DNA from: Pseudomonas sp. PDM18
GTDB lineage: Bacteria > Pseudomonadota > Gammaproteobacteria > Pseudomonadales > Pseudomonadaceae
Length of the DNA stretch: 64,000 nt
Assembly (NCBI RefSeq): GCF_014852585.1
Contig: NZ_JACVBX010000002.1
Location: 310,001 to 374,000, forward strand
Direction of reading: 5' to 3'
This document shows positions 9,611 through 18,652 of the stretch, in pieces. The notes under the pieces are model-generated. The model saw nothing but the letters and a program-made list of their open reading frames with translations. It was not told where the DNA came from and did no database searches. Numbering within the stretch: position 1 is the first letter of the stretch; every line of letters starts with the position of its first letter. The position numbers and the translations under genes were made by a program.

Positions 9611-10255
9611 GTGATTAAGGTGCTGGTGGTCGATGATCACGATCTGGTGCGCACCGGAATTACCCGCATGCTGGCTGATATCGACGGCCTGCAGGTCGTC
9701 GGGCAGGCCGACTCCGGTGAGCGTGGATTGCAGCTGGCGCGCGAGCTCAAGCCCGATGTTGTGCTGATGGACGTGAAGATGCCCGGCATCGGCGGCCTGG
9801 AAGCCACCCGAAAACTGCTGCGCAGCCAGCCCGACGTGCGCGTCGTGGTGGTGACGGTGTGCGAAGAGGATCCGTTCCCGACTCGCTTGATGCAGGCTGG
9901 CGCGGCCGGCTATCTCACCAAGGGTGCGGCCTTGGACGAGATGGTCCAGGCGATTCGCCAGGTGTTCGCCGGCCAACGTTATATCAGCCCGCAGATCGCC
10001 CAGAACCTTGCGCTGAAATCCTTCGAACCGGAAAGAAACGCATCACCGTTCGACATGCTATCCGAGCGCGAGATCCAGATCGCGCTGATGATTGCCAACT
10101 GCCACAAGGTGCAGAGCATCTCGGACAAGCTGTGTCTCTCGCCCAAGACCGTGAATACCTACCGCTACCGCATCTTCGAGAAGCTCTCGATCACCAGTGA
10201 CGTCGAACTGGCGTTGCTGGCTGTCCGGCACGGCATGGTCGACGCCAGCAACTGA
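9611..10255 (+). CDS. gacA: Response regulator GacA
   Basis: This 214-residue NarL/FixJ-type regulator has receiver-domain residues D8, D9 and phospho-acceptor D54 ([10 protein letters not shown]). A LuxR-type helix-turn-helix lies around residues 150-200 ([24 protein letters not shown]). GacA is phosphorylated by the sensor GacS. In pseudomonads it drives transcription of the small RNAs RsmY and RsmZ, which titrate RsmA and control secondary metabolism and biofilm. The start is GTG, with AAGGGG about 6 bases upstream. uvrC begins only 2 bases after the stop, the conserved gacA-uvrC arrangement of gamma-proteobacteria. Confidence 0.97.
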   Translation: MIKVLVVDDHDLVRTGITRMLADIDGLQVVGQADSGERGLQLARELKPDVVLMDVKMPGIGGLEATRKLLRSQPDVRVVVVTVCEEDPFPTRLMQAGAAGYLTKGAALDEMVQAIRQVFAGQRYISPQIAQNLALKSFEPERNASPFDMLSEREIQIALMIANCHKVQSISDKLCLSPKTVNTYRYRIFEKLSITSDVELALLAVRHGMVDASN

Positions 10256-10257
10256 TC

Positions 10258-12084
10258 ATGGCGCAATTGTTCGATTCGGCGGCTTTCCTGGCCACCTGCA
10301 GTGGGCGGCCGGGCGTTTATCGCATGTTCGACGCCGAGGCCAAGTTGCTGTACGTCGGCAAGGCGAAGGATCTCAAGAAGCGCCTCTCCAGTTATTTCCG
10401 CAAGTCCGGCCTGGCCCCGAAGACGGCTGCCCTGGTGGCGAAGATCGCCCAGGTCGAAATGACCATCACCGCCAACGAGACCGAGGCGCTGCTGCTCGAG
10501 CAGACGTTGATCAAGGAATGGCGGCCGCCCTACAACATCCTGCTGCGCGACGATAAGTCGTATCCCTACGTCTTCCTGTCGAGCGAGGACCCTTTCCCGC
10601 GCCTGACCATCCATCGTGGTGCAAAGAAGGCCAAGGGGCGTTACTTCGGTCCGTACCCGAGCGCTGGCGCCATTCGCGAAAGCCTTGCGCTGCTGCAGAA
10701 GGCCTTCTTCGTGCGTCAGTGCGAGGACAGCTACTACCGCAATCGCACGCGTCCTTGTCTGCAGTACCAGATCAAACGCTGCAAGGCGCCTTGTGTCGGG
10801 CTGGTGAGCGAGGAGGAATACGCCGAAGACGTGCGCCACTCGATCATGTTCCTCGACGGGCGCAGCAATGTACTGGCGGAAGAGTTGTCCACCAGTATGG
10901 AGCAGGCGGCGATGCGCCTGGACTTCGAGAAGGCCGCGGAGCTGCGTGACCAGGTTCAGATCCTGCGCCGCGTGCAGGATCAGCAGAGCATGGAGTTCGG
11001 CACGGGCAACGTCGATGTTGTAGCAGCCATCGTCACTCCAGGTGGCGCCTGCGTGCACCTGATCAGCGTGCGCGGCGGGCGGGTCCTGGGCAGCAAGAAC
11101 TTCTTCCCGCAGGTGGCGATCGAGGAGGAGGTAGGCGACGTTCTGCTGGCCTTCCTCGGGCAGTACTACCTCAGCCATCACGAGCGCGATCTCCCGAACG
11201 AGTTGATCGTCAACGCTGTGCACGAAGACTTCCCGATCCTGGCTTCGGCCATCGAGGAGTCCCGTGGCCGTCTGCTGGAAATCACCCCACGGGTCCGTGG
11301 CACTCGTGCGCGCTGGCAACAGCTGGCAGTGACCAACGCCGAGCAGGCGCTGGCCGCCCGCCTCGCGAACCGCCAGCACATGGCCGCGCGCTTCGAGGCG
11401 CTGGGAGAGGCACTGGATCTTCCCGAGCCGCCGCAGCGGCTCGAATGCTTCGACATCAGTCACTCCAGTGGCGAAGCGACTGTGGCCTCCTGCGTGGTCT
11501 TCGGCCCGGAAGGTGCGCTGAAGTCGGACTATCGCCGCTTTAATATCGAAGGCATCACCGGTGGTGACGATTACGCCGCGATGCACCAGGCGCTGACCCG
11601 CCGCTTCAGCCGCTTGAAGGAAGGCGAGGGCAAGATGCCTGACATTCTTCTGGTGGATGGCGGCAAAGGACAGCTGGCGATGGCCCAGGAAGTGCTTCAG
11701 GAACTGGCAGTGGTCGGGTTGACTTTGCTTGGCGTCGCCAAGGGTGTCACTCGCAAGCCTGGTCTGGAGACGCTGTACCTGAATGACGCCGAACATGAAT
11801 TCACCTTGCCCGCTGACTCGCCCGCGCTGCACCTGATCCAGCAGATCCGCGACGAGGCACACCGTTTTGCGATCACTGGCCACCGTGCTCGGCGCGGCAA
11901 GGCTCGTCGCACCTCGACATTAGAAGACGTCGCTGGCGTCGGTCCCAAGCGCCGCCGTGACCTGCTCAAGCATTTCGGCGGGTTGCAGGAGCTGGGCAGA
12001 GCCAGTATCGATGAAATTGCCAAAGCCCCCGGTATCAGCAAAAAGCTGGCAGAGCAGATTTATGCTGCACTGCACAGCGAGTAG
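10258..12084 (+). CDS. uvrC: UvrABC excinuclease subunit C
   Basis: This 608-residue protein makes both incisions in nucleotide-excision repair. The N-terminal GIY-YIG nuclease ([19 protein letters not shown], residues 16-40) makes the 3' cut. A Cys cluster ([13 protein letters not shown], about residue 165) and a UVR domain that binds UvrB (about residues 203-238) follow. The RNase H-like endonuclease for the 5' cut contains ECFDISH. Tandem helix-hairpin-helix motifs ([18 protein letters not shown]) close the protein. Its length is normal for the family. It lies 2 bases after gacA and is probably cotranscribed. Confidence 0.98.
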   Translation: MAQLFDSAAFLATCSGRPGVYRMFDAEAKLLYVGKAKDLKKRLSSYFRKSGLAPKTAALVAKIAQVEMTITANETEALLLEQTLIKEWRPPYNILLRDDKSYPYVFLSSEDPFPRLTIHRGAKKAKGRYFGPYPSAGAIRESLALLQKAFFVRQCEDSYYRNRTRPCLQYQIKRCKAPCVGLVSEEEYAEDVRHSIMFLDGRSNVLAEELSTSMEQAAMRLDFEKAAELRDQVQILRRVQDQQSMEFGTGNVDVVAAIVTPGGACVHLISVRGGRVLGSKNFFPQVAIEEEVGDVLLAFLGQYYLSHHERDLPNELIVNAVHEDFPILASAIEESRGRLLEITPRVRGTRARWQQLAVTNAEQALAARLANRQHMAARFEALGEALDLPEPPQRLECFDISHSSGEATVASCVVFGPEGALKSDYRRFNIEGITGGDDYAAMHQALTRRFSRLKEGEGKMPDILLVDGGKGQLAMAQEVLQELAVVGLTLLGVAKGVTRKPGLETLYLNDAEHEFTLPADSPALHLIQQIRDEAHRFAITGHRARRGKARRTSTLEDVAGVGPKRRRDLLKHFGGLQELGRASIDEIAKAPGISKKLAEQIYAALHSE

Positions 12085-12117
12085 AATGCCGGCTCAACTC
12101 GCAGACCCTCCGACCCG

Positions 12118-12678
12118 ATGAATATCCCGAACCTGCTCACACTGCTCCGCGTTCTGCTCATTCCGATCTTCATCCTGCTGTTCTATCTCCCGTTCCCGGC
12201 CAGCCACCTGGCTGCGAGCGCCGTGTTCGCCCTTGCCGCCGCCACTGACTGGCTGGATGGCTACCTGGCGCGTCGGCTGGGGCAGAGCACGCCCTTCGGC
12301 GCCTTCCTCGACCCGGTGGCTGACAAGCTGATGGTCGCCACTGCGCTGGTGCTGCTGGTGGAAGAGCACGCGAACCTCTGGCTGACGCTGCCGGCCGCCA
12401 TCATCATTGGTCGCGAGATCGTGGTCTCGGCGCTGCGTGAGTGGATGGCGGAGATTGGGGCGAGGGCACATGTCGCCGTGTCCAGCCTGGGCAAGTGGAA
12501 GACCGCGGCCCAGATGGTGGCGCTGGTGATTCTCCTGGCCAACCCGCCGCTGATGACTTTCTGGGTACTGGTTGGCTATGCACTGCTGATTGTTGCCGCC
12601 ATCCTCACCCTGTGGTCGATGCTGCACTATCTGGTAGCGGCCTGGCCTCACCTGAACACGACCCCAAAAGAGAAATAA
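12118..12678 (+). CDS. pgsA: CDP-diacylglycerol-glycerol-3-phosphate 3-phosphatidyltransferase
   Basis: This 186-residue inner-membrane enzyme makes phosphatidylglycerophosphate, the committed step to phosphatidylglycerol and cardiolipin. The CDP-alcohol phosphotransferase signature is complete: D44, D47-G48, A51-R52, G61, D65 and D69 with the canonical spacing. Several hydrophobic segments span the rest. It follows uvrC by 33 bases, as in other Pseudomonas genomes, and may be the last gene of the gacA-uvrC-pgsA unit. Confidence 0.97.
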   Translation: MNIPNLLTLLRVLLIPIFILLFYLPFPASHLAASAVFALAAATDWLDGYLARRLGQSTPFGAFLDPVADKLMVATALVLLVEEHANLWLTLPAAIIIGREIVVSALREWMAEIGARAHVAVSSLGKWKTAAQMVALVILLANPPLMTFWVLVGYALLIVAAILTLWSMLHYLVAAWPHLNTTPKEK

Positions 12679-12697
12679 GTATTTTTGAATCAAGGAG

Positions 12698-12725
12698 TTG
12701 ACAGGCATTTCCAAATCGTTAGAAT
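12698..12725 (+). promoter_or_regulatory. Sigma-70 promoter of the tRNA-Gly/tRNA-Cys unit
   Basis: A consensus TTGACA (12698-12703) is separated by 16 bases from TAGAAT (12720-12725). The first tRNA starts 21 bases after the -10 box, a normal distance for a stable-RNA promoter. Confidence 0.8.
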
Positions 12726-12746
12726 GGCGCCCGTCAACACGACAAC

Positions 12747-12822
<76 letters not shown>

Positions 12823-12857
12823 GATTTTGATGATTCGCTTTGAGTCATCCGTGTCAT

Positions 12858-12931
12858 GGCTGAGTAGCAGAGTGGTTATGCACCGGATTGCAAATCCGTG
12901 AACGCCGGTTCGATTCCGACCTCAGCCTCCA
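12858..12931 (+). tRNA. tRNA-Cys (anticodon GCA)
   Basis: This 74-base gene includes an encoded CCA. The acceptor stem GGCTGAG pairs with CTCAGCC, the anticodon loop TTGCAAA holds GCA at 12890-12892, and the T-loop reads GTTCGATTCC. It lies 35 bases after tRNA-Gly on the same transcript. Confidence 0.97.
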
Positions 12932-12935
12932 ATAG

Positions 12936-12973
12936 AAAAGCCCTGTAAATCGAAGATTTACAGGGCTTTTTCT
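12936..12973 (+). terminator. Terminator of the tRNA-Gly/Cys transcript
   Basis: A perfect 16-bp stem (12936-12951 with 12955-12970) with a GAA loop is followed by a T-run. It begins 5 bases after the CCA of tRNA-Cys. Confidence 0.93.
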
Positions 12974-13010
12974 TTAATAGCCCGCTGCAGGGATTGCGAG
13001 TTTCAGCAAC

Positions 13011-13038
13011 TTGCGCAGGGGGAGTGGGGCTGTATATA
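13011..13038 (+). promoter_or_regulatory. Probable promoter of tRNA-Leu
   Basis: TTGCGC (13011-13016) lies 16 bases before TATATA (13033-13038), about 50 bases upstream of tRNA-Leu. The upstream terminator separates this gene from the other two tRNAs, so a separate promoter is expected. Confidence 0.5.
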
Positions 13039-13088
13039 GTCCAGCCCTTTCCGGGCTTGCACCTGGAAACACTGCAACGCGCGCTGCC

Positions 13089-13174
13089 GCCCGGATGGCG
13101 AAATCGGTAGACGCAGGAGACTTAAAATCTCTCGCCCTTTGGGCGTGCCGGTTCGAGTCCGGCTCCGGGCACCA
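13089..13174 (+). tRNA. tRNA-Leu (anticodon TAA)
   Basis: This 86-base class II tRNA has a variable arm (TCGCCCTTTGGGCG), acceptor stem GCCCGGA/TCCGGGC and an encoded CCA. The anticodon TAA sits at 13123-13125 in the loop CTTAAAA. It reads UUA codons. Confidence 0.96.
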
Positions 13175-13240
13175 TCTTCGTCTTTCCCGATTCGTTGCAG
13201 ATCGCATTTCCGAATCGAGGCGAGCACGTCAAAAAGTAGA

Positions 13241-13267
13241 AACCCGGCCAAGGCCGGGTTTTTTTAT
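13241..13267 (+). terminator. Terminator after tRNA-Leu
   Basis: A 9-bp stem (13241-13249 with 13252-13260) is followed by a run of T. The stem also starts with AA on the other strand, so it may help end the convergent gene that stops at 13279. Confidence 0.88.
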
Positions 13268-13278
13268 TTCTCGCCTAT

Positions 13279-13644
13279 TCAGGCTCCGATATTGGCTATC
13301 GAGCGCAACTTCGCGCCAGCCTTTACGATGCGGCGCTGACGCAGCGGCCCGGCGCTCTCGTAGAAGTTCTGCAGCGGGACCTCTTCCTTGAAGTGGTCGG
13401 CATCGCGCTCCTGTAGCGGACCGTACTCAGTCGCGAGATCGCGGCGAATGCGGCTAACCAGGCTGGTCAGCAGCTCTTCATTGCGTTGCTCTTCCTGACG
13501 CACCACACGACAGGCGATGTGTTCGCCCGCATCTTTGCTCAGTGTCATGATCAGATTGCCGTCCGGTCGAGCCGTGAAGCTCACTTCGAAATCGGAGAAG
13601 ACCTGGCAAAGGTATTGGGTGGCAGGCAGACGGTCGATTGGCAT
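13279..13644 (-). CDS. Conserved Pseudomonas protein, probably DUF3509 family
   Basis: This 121-residue soluble protein has an F-x-V-S-F-x-A-R-P-D-G-N start region. A central stretch with QRNEELLTSLVSRIRRDLA resembles the short DUF3509 proteins common in Pseudomonas. No catalytic motif is visible. The ATG at 13644 has GAGG about 8 bases upstream. Its leader lies in a short AT-rich stretch (13700-13750), which probably holds its promoter. The family assignment is from memory of the pattern and is moderate. Confidence 0.6.
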   Translation of the reverse strand: MPIDRLPATQYLCQVFSDFEVSFTARPDGNLIMTLSKDAGEHIACRVVRQEEQRNEELLTSLVSRIRRDLATEYGPLQERDADHFKEEVPLQNFYESAGPLRQRRIVKAGAKLRSIANIGA

Positions 13645-13822
13645 GGTGTCGTCCTCGGCAATGAATGGGAGATCCTTCTCCTTTCATTGCAGGGTGCATA
13701 CCAATCTGGATTAAATAAAAAATAATTTAAAATCAAATACTTAGATTTTTATCCCGCCTCGCTTCTCGTGCATCTTGCATAGCGGGGTGCTAATGCCGTG
13801 GCATTTTGCACGGCTGGTGGTT

Positions 13823-13987
13823 TCAATGCGGGATTGGGTGGTGCCGCGAGGAATCGGCTTTCGCTTTGTGCTTGGGCTTCTGCAAGCGAGCCCGACGCAT
13901 CGGTACGCGAAGGATGGCCCACAGCGTAACCACTGCCAGCAGGACCCAGCCGAAAATCATGAGCGTGACGAACGTGCCTGGATTCAT
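13823..13987 (-). CDS. Small single-span membrane protein
   Basis: This 54-residue protein starts MNPGTFVTLM, has one strongly hydrophobic segment (residues 4-24, with IFGWVLLAVVTLWAIL) and a Lys/Arg-rich C-terminal tail, which suggests an N-out, C-in inner-membrane peptide. I chose the start because a GAGG site lies about 8 bases upstream. An earlier in-frame ATG at 14077 would add a Gly/Arg-rich head with no sense. It faces away from the SOS-box gene, and its start is 125 bases from that box. The function is unknown. Confidence 0.5.
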   Translation of the reverse strand: MNPGTFVTLMIFGWVLLAVVTLWAILRVPMRRARLQKPKHKAKADSSRHHPIPH

Positions 13988-14111
13988 ATCGATATCCTCA
14001 CCCCTCCCTAAGGGTAGTCCACCGTCATCGGTGCGCTGTCCTTTCGGTTGATCGGCATTTCTTCCTGGAGGTTCCATTCAATGGCTTGTCGAATCGACGG
14101 CTATCTGTTAT

Positions 14112-14127
14112 CTGTATGGATATACAG
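14112..14127 (+). promoter_or_regulatory. LexA (SOS) box
   Basis: CTGTATGGATATACAG matches the consensus CTGTAT-N4-ATACAG at every fixed position. It lies 16 bases upstream of the start of the UmuD-like gene, which is therefore expected to be repressed by LexA and induced by DNA damage. Confidence 0.88.
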
Positions 14128-14143
14128 TATTCGGAGAAGGTTC

Positions 14144-14509
14144 ATGCAGCAAGCCATTCTGGAAGTCCGAGATGTCGTGCAGCCTGGCGGAGTCACCCGC
14201 GCTGCGTCTTTCCATACCTACATAGTCCGTGCATGTGGCGAAGGCATGACGCAGGCGGGTATTCACGACTGCGATCTGTTGTTGGTCGACCGCTCCGAGC
14301 TGGCGGCTCCCGGTCAGATTGTGGTGGCCGCACTGAACGGTGAGGCGCTTATCCGTCGCCTGGCTATTGTGGACGGTTCGTTCGCTCTGCAGGCAGCTAG
14401 CGATCTATATCCGACGCTGAAAGTCGAGGAGGGCGATGAGCTCTCAATATGGGGAGTGGTGCGCCAGCGGCTTTCCGGAAGCGACGTTGCGCAGGGCGCC
14501 AGAGCGTAG
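14144..14509 (+). CDS. UmuD/S24-like protein lacking both catalytic residues
   Basis: The 121 residues align along their whole length with the C-terminal S24 domain of UmuD/LexA (TYIVRACG, DLLLVDR, GQIVVAALNGE, FGVV-like WGVV). The nucleophile Ser of the G-D-S-M motif is Gly34 (CGEGM), and the general-base Lys of VK-[KR]-L is Arg71 (LIRRL). The cleavable N-terminal arm of UmuD is also missing. It should therefore not self-cleave, but it could keep the dimer fold. The ATG at 14144 has a GGAGAAGG site. A perfect SOS box lies just upstream. No umuC/dinB partner is adjacent. Confidence 0.8.
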   Translation: MQQAILEVRDVVQPGGVTRAASFHTYIVRACGEGMTQAGIHDCDLLLVDRSELAAPGQIVVAALNGEALIRRLAIVDGSFALQAASDLYPTLKVEEGDELSIWGVVRQRLSGSDVAQGARA

Positions 14510-14714
14510 AGTTGGGGCGAGTTGGAGCAGGATGCTGACCATTTGCCAGTAACTTCGAGAACTAAATCGGGGCAGTGATGGTCAGATGCGGGTGCCACTA
14601 GTTTCGCAAGTCTCCACAAGAGTCGTGCAGCTTGCAATCCGGGGCATTGTAAGGCGGGCGCAGCCTGATTAGACTGCGCGCAACTCGCACCCCTGTCCCT
14701 CTCGAAGGACTCCC

Positions 14715-15554
14715 ATGATCAAGAAATGTCTGTTCCCGGCCGCCGGCTACGGTACCCGCTTCCTCCCGGCCACCAAGGCCATGCCCAAGGAAATGCTGCC
14801 GGTGGTGAACAAGCCGCTGATCCAGTACGCCGTTGAAGAGGCACTGGAAGCCGGTCTCGGTGAAATCGGTATCGTCACTGGCCGCGGCAAGCGCTCCCTC
14901 GAAGACCACTTCGACATCAGCTACGAGCTGGAGCACCAGATTCGCAACACCGACAAGGAAAAGTACCTGGTCGGTATTCGTCGCCTGATCGACGAATGCA
15001 CCTTCTCCTACACCCGTCAGGTCGAGATGAAAGGCCTGGGTCACGCTATCCTGACCGGCCGCCCGCTGATCGGTGACGAACCCTTCGCCGTTGTGCTGGC
15101 GGACGACCTGTGCCTGAACCTCGAAGGCGACAGCGTCCTCAAGCAGATGGTCAAGCTTTACAACCAGTTCCGCTGCTCCATCGTGGCGATCCAGGAAGTG
15201 CCGCCGGAAGAGACCAACAAGTACGGCGTGATCGCCGGCGAGATGATCCGCGACGACATCTATCGCGTGAACACCATGGTCGAGAAGCCGAAGCCCGAAG
15301 ACGCCCCGTCGAACCTGGCGATCATCGGTCGCTACATCCTGACTCCGGATATCTTCGACCTGATCGAGCAGACCGAGCCGGGCAAGGGCGGTGAAATTCA
15401 GATCACTGACGCCCTGATGAAGCAGGCCCAGGACGGCTGCGTGCTGGCCTACAAGTTCAAGGGCAAGCGTTTCGACTGTGGTAGCGCCGAGGGTTATATC
15501 GAGGCGACAAACTTCTGCTACGAACACCTCTACAAGACTGGCAAGGCCTGGTAA
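14715..15554 (+). CDS. galU: UTP-glucose-1-phosphate uridylyltransferase
   Basis: This 279-residue cytoplasmic enzyme makes UDP-glucose for LPS core, exopolysaccharide and glucan synthesis. The nucleotide-binding loop FPAAGYGTRFLPATKAMPKE (residues 7-26) and catalytic/UTP-binding elements (GLGHAI, ADDL, VEKPKP) are intact, and the length is normal. GAAGGA lies about 8 bases before the ATG. From memory, galU, a VOC protein, gor and a symporter gene are neighbours in P. aeruginosa too. Confidence 0.97.
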   Translation: MIKKCLFPAAGYGTRFLPATKAMPKEMLPVVNKPLIQYAVEEALEAGLGEIGIVTGRGKRSLEDHFDISYELEHQIRNTDKEKYLVGIRRLIDECTFSYTRQVEMKGLGHAILTGRPLIGDEPFAVVLADDLCLNLEGDSVLKQMVKLYNQFRCSIVAIQEVPPEETNKYGVIAGEMIRDDIYRVNTMVEKPKPEDAPSNLAIIGRYILTPDIFDLIEQTEPGKGGEIQITDALMKQAQDGCVLAYKFKGKRFDCGSAEGYIEATNFCYEHLYKTGKAW

Positions 15555-15578
15555 GTCCGGACCTTTCCACTCTTCGGG

Positions 15579-15607
15579 AAAGCCACCTTCGGGTGGCTTT
15601 TTCGTTT
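15579..15607 (+). terminator. Terminator after galU
   Basis: AAAGCCACC and GGTGGCTTT form a 9-bp stem around a stable TTCG tetraloop, followed by T-rich sequence. It ends galU, and the A-run on the other side may also serve the convergent VOC gene. Confidence 0.88.
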
Positions 15608-15614
15608 TTCCGGC

Positions 15615-16046
15615 CTACATCGAGCGTGGAATCGGCATCGCCTCCGAGCCGGGCCCGAGCGGCTGGCCGTAGCTGAACTCGATGTAGTTGCCGGCTGGGT
15701 CGCGTAGGCCGCAGTAATAGCCTACGGGGTAGGGCTCTTCCCTTGGTGCCCAGACCAGGCAGCCGGCAATGTCGGCATCCTTGGCGATGCGGTCGACCTC
15801 ATCTCGGGTGTCCACGGCGAAGCCGAAGTGGCTGTAATCATCGCTTGCCAGATGGCGTTGCTGCCCGCCGGGCATGACGACGAAAATGAAGCTGTGCTCC
15901 TTGCCCGGTTCCGCCATCCAGACGATGCGCGAGCCCTTGCCGTCGCGCTCGTGGATCACGCGCATGCCGCAGAATCGCTCGTAGAACGCAACGCAGGCTT
16001 CCAGGTCGGGCACGTGCAGGGCCAGGTGGGTCAGGGTCGGGCGCAT
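15615..16046 (-). CDS. VOC/glyoxalase-family protein
   Basis: This 143-residue protein has the vicinal-oxygen-chelate fold: a HLALHVPDLEACVAFYERF start and metal-ligand positions at His8, a central HFGFAVD segment, and Glu in NYIEFSYG. It resembles lactoylglutathione lyases and ring-cleaving dioxygenases. The substrate cannot be told from sequence. It has a strong GGAGG ribosome site and is divergent from gor, whose glutathione-related function makes a glutathione-linked role attractive but unproven. Confidence 0.8.
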   Translation of the reverse strand: MRPTLTHLALHVPDLEACVAFYERFCGMRVIHERDGKGSRIVWMAEPGKEHSFIFVVMPGGQQRHLASDDYSHFGFAVDTRDEVDRIAKDADIAGCLVWAPREEPYPVGYYCGLRDPAGNYIEFSYGQPLGPGSEAMPIPRSM

Positions 16047-16134
16047 GGCGATACCTCCTTCGGGACCGGCAGTTGGCAGGATAGGTTAGGCGCCATGAGG
16101 TATGCTGCCCGACATATCCAAGCGGAGAACCATG

Positions 16135-17493
16135 ATGTCTTTCGATTTTGACCTGTTCGTCATCGGTGCGGGTTCCGGCGGTGTGCGCGCCGCGCGCTTC
16201 GCTGCAGGCTATGGCGCCAAGGTGGCTGTGGCGGAAAGCCGCTACCTGGGCGGCACCTGCGTCAATGTCGGTTGCGTACCGAAGAAACTGCTGGTGTACG
16301 GGGCGCACTTCCATGAGGACTTCGAGCAGGCAGCCGGATTCGGCTGGACCTTGGGCGAAGCGAGCTTCGACTGGAAGACCCTGATTGCCAACAAAAATCG
16401 CGAAATTCATCGGCTCAATGGCATCTACCGCAACCTGCTGGTGAACAGTGGCGTGTCCCTGCTGGAAGGCCATGCAACGCTGCGGGACGCGCACACCGTG
16501 GAAGTCGACGGGCAACGCTTCAGCGCCAAGCACATCCTCATTGCTACCGGCGGCTGGCCGCAGGTTCCGGACATTCCCGGCAAGGAACACGCTATCACCT
16601 CAAACGAAGCCTTCTTCCTAGAGTCGCTGCCGAGCCGGGTGCTGGTGGTCGGCGGAGGTTACATTGCGGTGGAGTTTGCCGGCATCTTCCATGGTCTGGG
16701 CGCACAAACCTCGCTGCTGTACCGCAATGAGCTGTTCCTGCGTGGCTTTGACCGCAGCGTGCGTGAGCACCTGCGCGATGAGCTGACCAGGAAGGGGCTG
16801 GACCTGCAATTCAATAGCGATATAGCGCGCATCGACAAGCAGGCAGACGGCACCCTGGCCGCCACCCTCAAGGATGGTCGTGTGCTGGAGGCGGATTGTG
16901 TGTTCTACGCCACTGGCCGCCGACCGCAGCTGGACAACCTGGGCTTGGAGAGCGTCTCCGTGGAGTTGGACGACCGCGGTTACGTGAAAGTGGATGAGGC
17001 TTATGGCACGAGCGAGCCGTCGATCCACGCCATCGGCGATGTGATCGGCCGCGTGCAACTGACCCCTGTGGCGCTGGCCGAAGGCATGGCGCTGGCGCGC
17101 AAGCTGTTCCGTCCGGAGGAGTATCGTCCGGTGGACTACAAACTGATCCCCACCGCGGTATTCAGCCTGCCGAACATTGGTACCGTTGGCCTCACTGAAG
17201 ACGAAGCGCGCAGCGCCGGGCACAAGGTGAAAGTCTTCGAGAGCCGCTTCCGGCCGATGAAGCTGACGCTCACTGAAAGCCAGGAGCGGACTCTGATGAA
17301 GTTGATCGTCGATGCCGATAGCGACAAGGTGCTGGGATGCCATATGGTGGGCCCGGATGCCGGGGAGATGCTCCAGGGCATCGCCGTTGCGCTGAAGGCC
17401 GGGGCGACCAAGCGGGTGTTCGATGAAACCATCGGCATCCACCCGACGGCTGCCGAGGAATTCGTCACCATGCGCACGCCAGTCGGCGCCTGA
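16135..17493 (+). CDS. gor: Glutathione-disulfide reductase
   Basis: This 452-residue flavoprotein reduces glutathione disulfide with NADPH. It has FAD-binding GAGSGG (residues 11-16), the redox disulfide C42-VNVG-C47, an NADPH-binding [10 protein letters not shown] motif and the active-site His in HPTAAEEF near residue 436. The length is that of the family. Two ATGs lie side by side at 16132 and 16135. The second is better spaced (7 bases) from GGAG and gives MSFDFDLF. Confidence 0.94.
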   Translation: MSFDFDLFVIGAGSGGVRAARFAAGYGAKVAVAESRYLGGTCVNVGCVPKKLLVYGAHFHEDFEQAAGFGWTLGEASFDWKTLIANKNREIHRLNGIYRNLLVNSGVSLLEGHATLRDAHTVEVDGQRFSAKHILIATGGWPQVPDIPGKEHAITSNEAFFLESLPSRVLVVGGGYIAVEFAGIFHGLGAQTSLLYRNELFLRGFDRSVREHLRDELTRKGLDLQFNSDIARIDKQADGTLAATLKDGRVLEADCVFYATGRRPQLDNLGLESVSVELDDRGYVKVDEAYGTSEPSIHAIGDVIGRVQLTPVALAEGMALARKLFRPEEYRPVDYKLIPTAVFSLPNIGTVGLTEDEARSAGHKVKVFESRFRPMKLTLTESQERTLMKLIVDADSDKVLGCHMVGPDAGEMLQGIAVALKAGATKRVFDETIGIHPTAAEEFVTMRTPVGA

Positions 17494-17508
17494 CGGCGAG
17501 GCAGCAAT

Positions 17509-17540
17509 AAAAAAGCCGGTGCAGATGCACCGGCTTTTTT
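17509..17540. terminator. Bidirectional terminator between gor and the symporter gene
   Basis: A perfect 15-bp stem (17509-17523 with 17526-17540) has an A-run on its 5' side and a T-run on its 3' side, so it can terminate both convergent genes. Confidence 0.93.
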
Positions 17541-17555
17541 ATGGGCGTCAGGTCG

Positions 17556-18554
17556 TCAGCTACTGCGTTCCAGCGAGGCGTGGCTGTCTTCCTGGCGCTG
17601 CGCGTAGCGCTGGGCGAGCACGGCGCAGACCATCAGCTGGATCTGGTGGAACAGCATCAGCGGCAGCAGGATCACACCGACCGTGCTGCTGGCGAACAGC
17701 ACCGAGGCCATGGGCACGCCGGTGGCCAGGCTCTTCTTCGAGCCGCAGAAGACGATGGTGATGCGGTCTTCCAGGGAGAAGCCCAGGTAGCGGCCGAGAA
17801 GGTTGGTGGCGATCAGCGCCAGGGCCAGCAGTACGCAGCAGGCAACGACCAGGCCGGCCAGGGCGGGCAGCGGGATCTGGTGCCAGAGGCCCTGGATCAC
17901 GGCGGCACTGAAGGCGGTGTAGACCACCAGCAGGATCGAGCCCTGGTCGACGTATTTCAGCACCGGCTTGTTGCGCTCCACCCAGGCGCCGATCCAAGTG
18001 CGCAGCAGTTGGCCTGCCACAAAGGGCACCAGCAGTTGCAGGGTGATCTTGCCGATGGCGTCGAGGGTCGATATGCCGGTGTCGCCGTGGGCGCCGATCA
18101 ACAGTTGCACCAGCAGTGGCGTCAGGAACACACCCATCAGGCTGGAGGCTGAGGCGCTGCAGATCGCGGCGGGCACGTTGCCGCGCGCCAGCGAGGTGAA
18201 GGCAATCGACGACTGCACGGTGGCGGGCAGGGCACAGAGGTAGAGCATGCCCAGGTACAGGTCGGGGGTCACCAGCGGCGACAGCGCCGGTTTGAGCGCC
18301 ATGCCGAGGATCGGGAAGAGAATAAAGGTGCAGGCGAACACCAGTAGGTGCAGGCGCCAGTGGGTGGCGCCGGCGATGATCGCCTGGCGCGACAGCTTCG
18401 CACCGTGGAGGAAGAACAGCAGCGCGATGCCCAGGTTGGTGATCCAGCCGAAGATCACGGCAGCGGTGCCTTCGCAGGGCAGCAGGCTGGCAACGGTCAC
18501 GGTGGCGATCAGCGCCAGGGTGAAGTTGTCGGGGAGCAGGCGTGGGCGAGCCAT
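17556..18554 (-). CDS. Bile acid:sodium symporter-family membrane protein
   Basis: This 332-residue inner-membrane protein has about ten hydrophobic helices and BASS/YfeH-like features: ALPATVQSSIAF in the middle and FCGSKKSLATGVPMA near residue 280, the crossover motifs of the sodium-binding core. It probably transports an organic anion with sodium. The substrate is unknown. I chose the start at 18554 (MARPRLL, with GAGAG upstream) over the ATG at 18569, which lacks a ribosome site. Confidence 0.85.
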   Translation of the reverse strand: MARPRLLPDNFTLALIATVTVASLLPCEGTAAVIFGWITNLGIALLFFLHGAKLSRQAIIAGATHWRLHLLVFACTFILFPILGMALKPALSPLVTPDLYLGMLYLCALPATVQSSIAFTSLARGNVPAAICSASASSLMGVFLTPLLVQLLIGAHGDTGISTLDAIGKITLQLLVPFVAGQLLRTWIGAWVERNKPVLKYVDQGSILLVVYTAFSAAVIQGLWHQIPLPALAGLVVACCVLLALALIATNLLGRYLGFSLEDRITIVFCGSKKSLATGVPMASVLFASSTVGVILLPLMLFHQIQLMVCAVLAQRYAQRQEDSHASLERSS

Positions 18555-18652
18555 GGGCACATCTCTCATCGTTGTTGTGTGTGAAAGACCGCTAGGGTCA
18601 GGTTCGCACTCTAAGCCCGGGAGGATGTGCCGGCTAGCGCCAGAAAGTCAGC

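Noticed and set aside
13030-13044. CTGTATATAGTCCAG as a LexA box before tRNA-Leu
   Set aside because: The CTG and CAG halves are 9 bases apart instead of 10, and the sequence fits better as the -10 region of the tRNA-Leu promoter.
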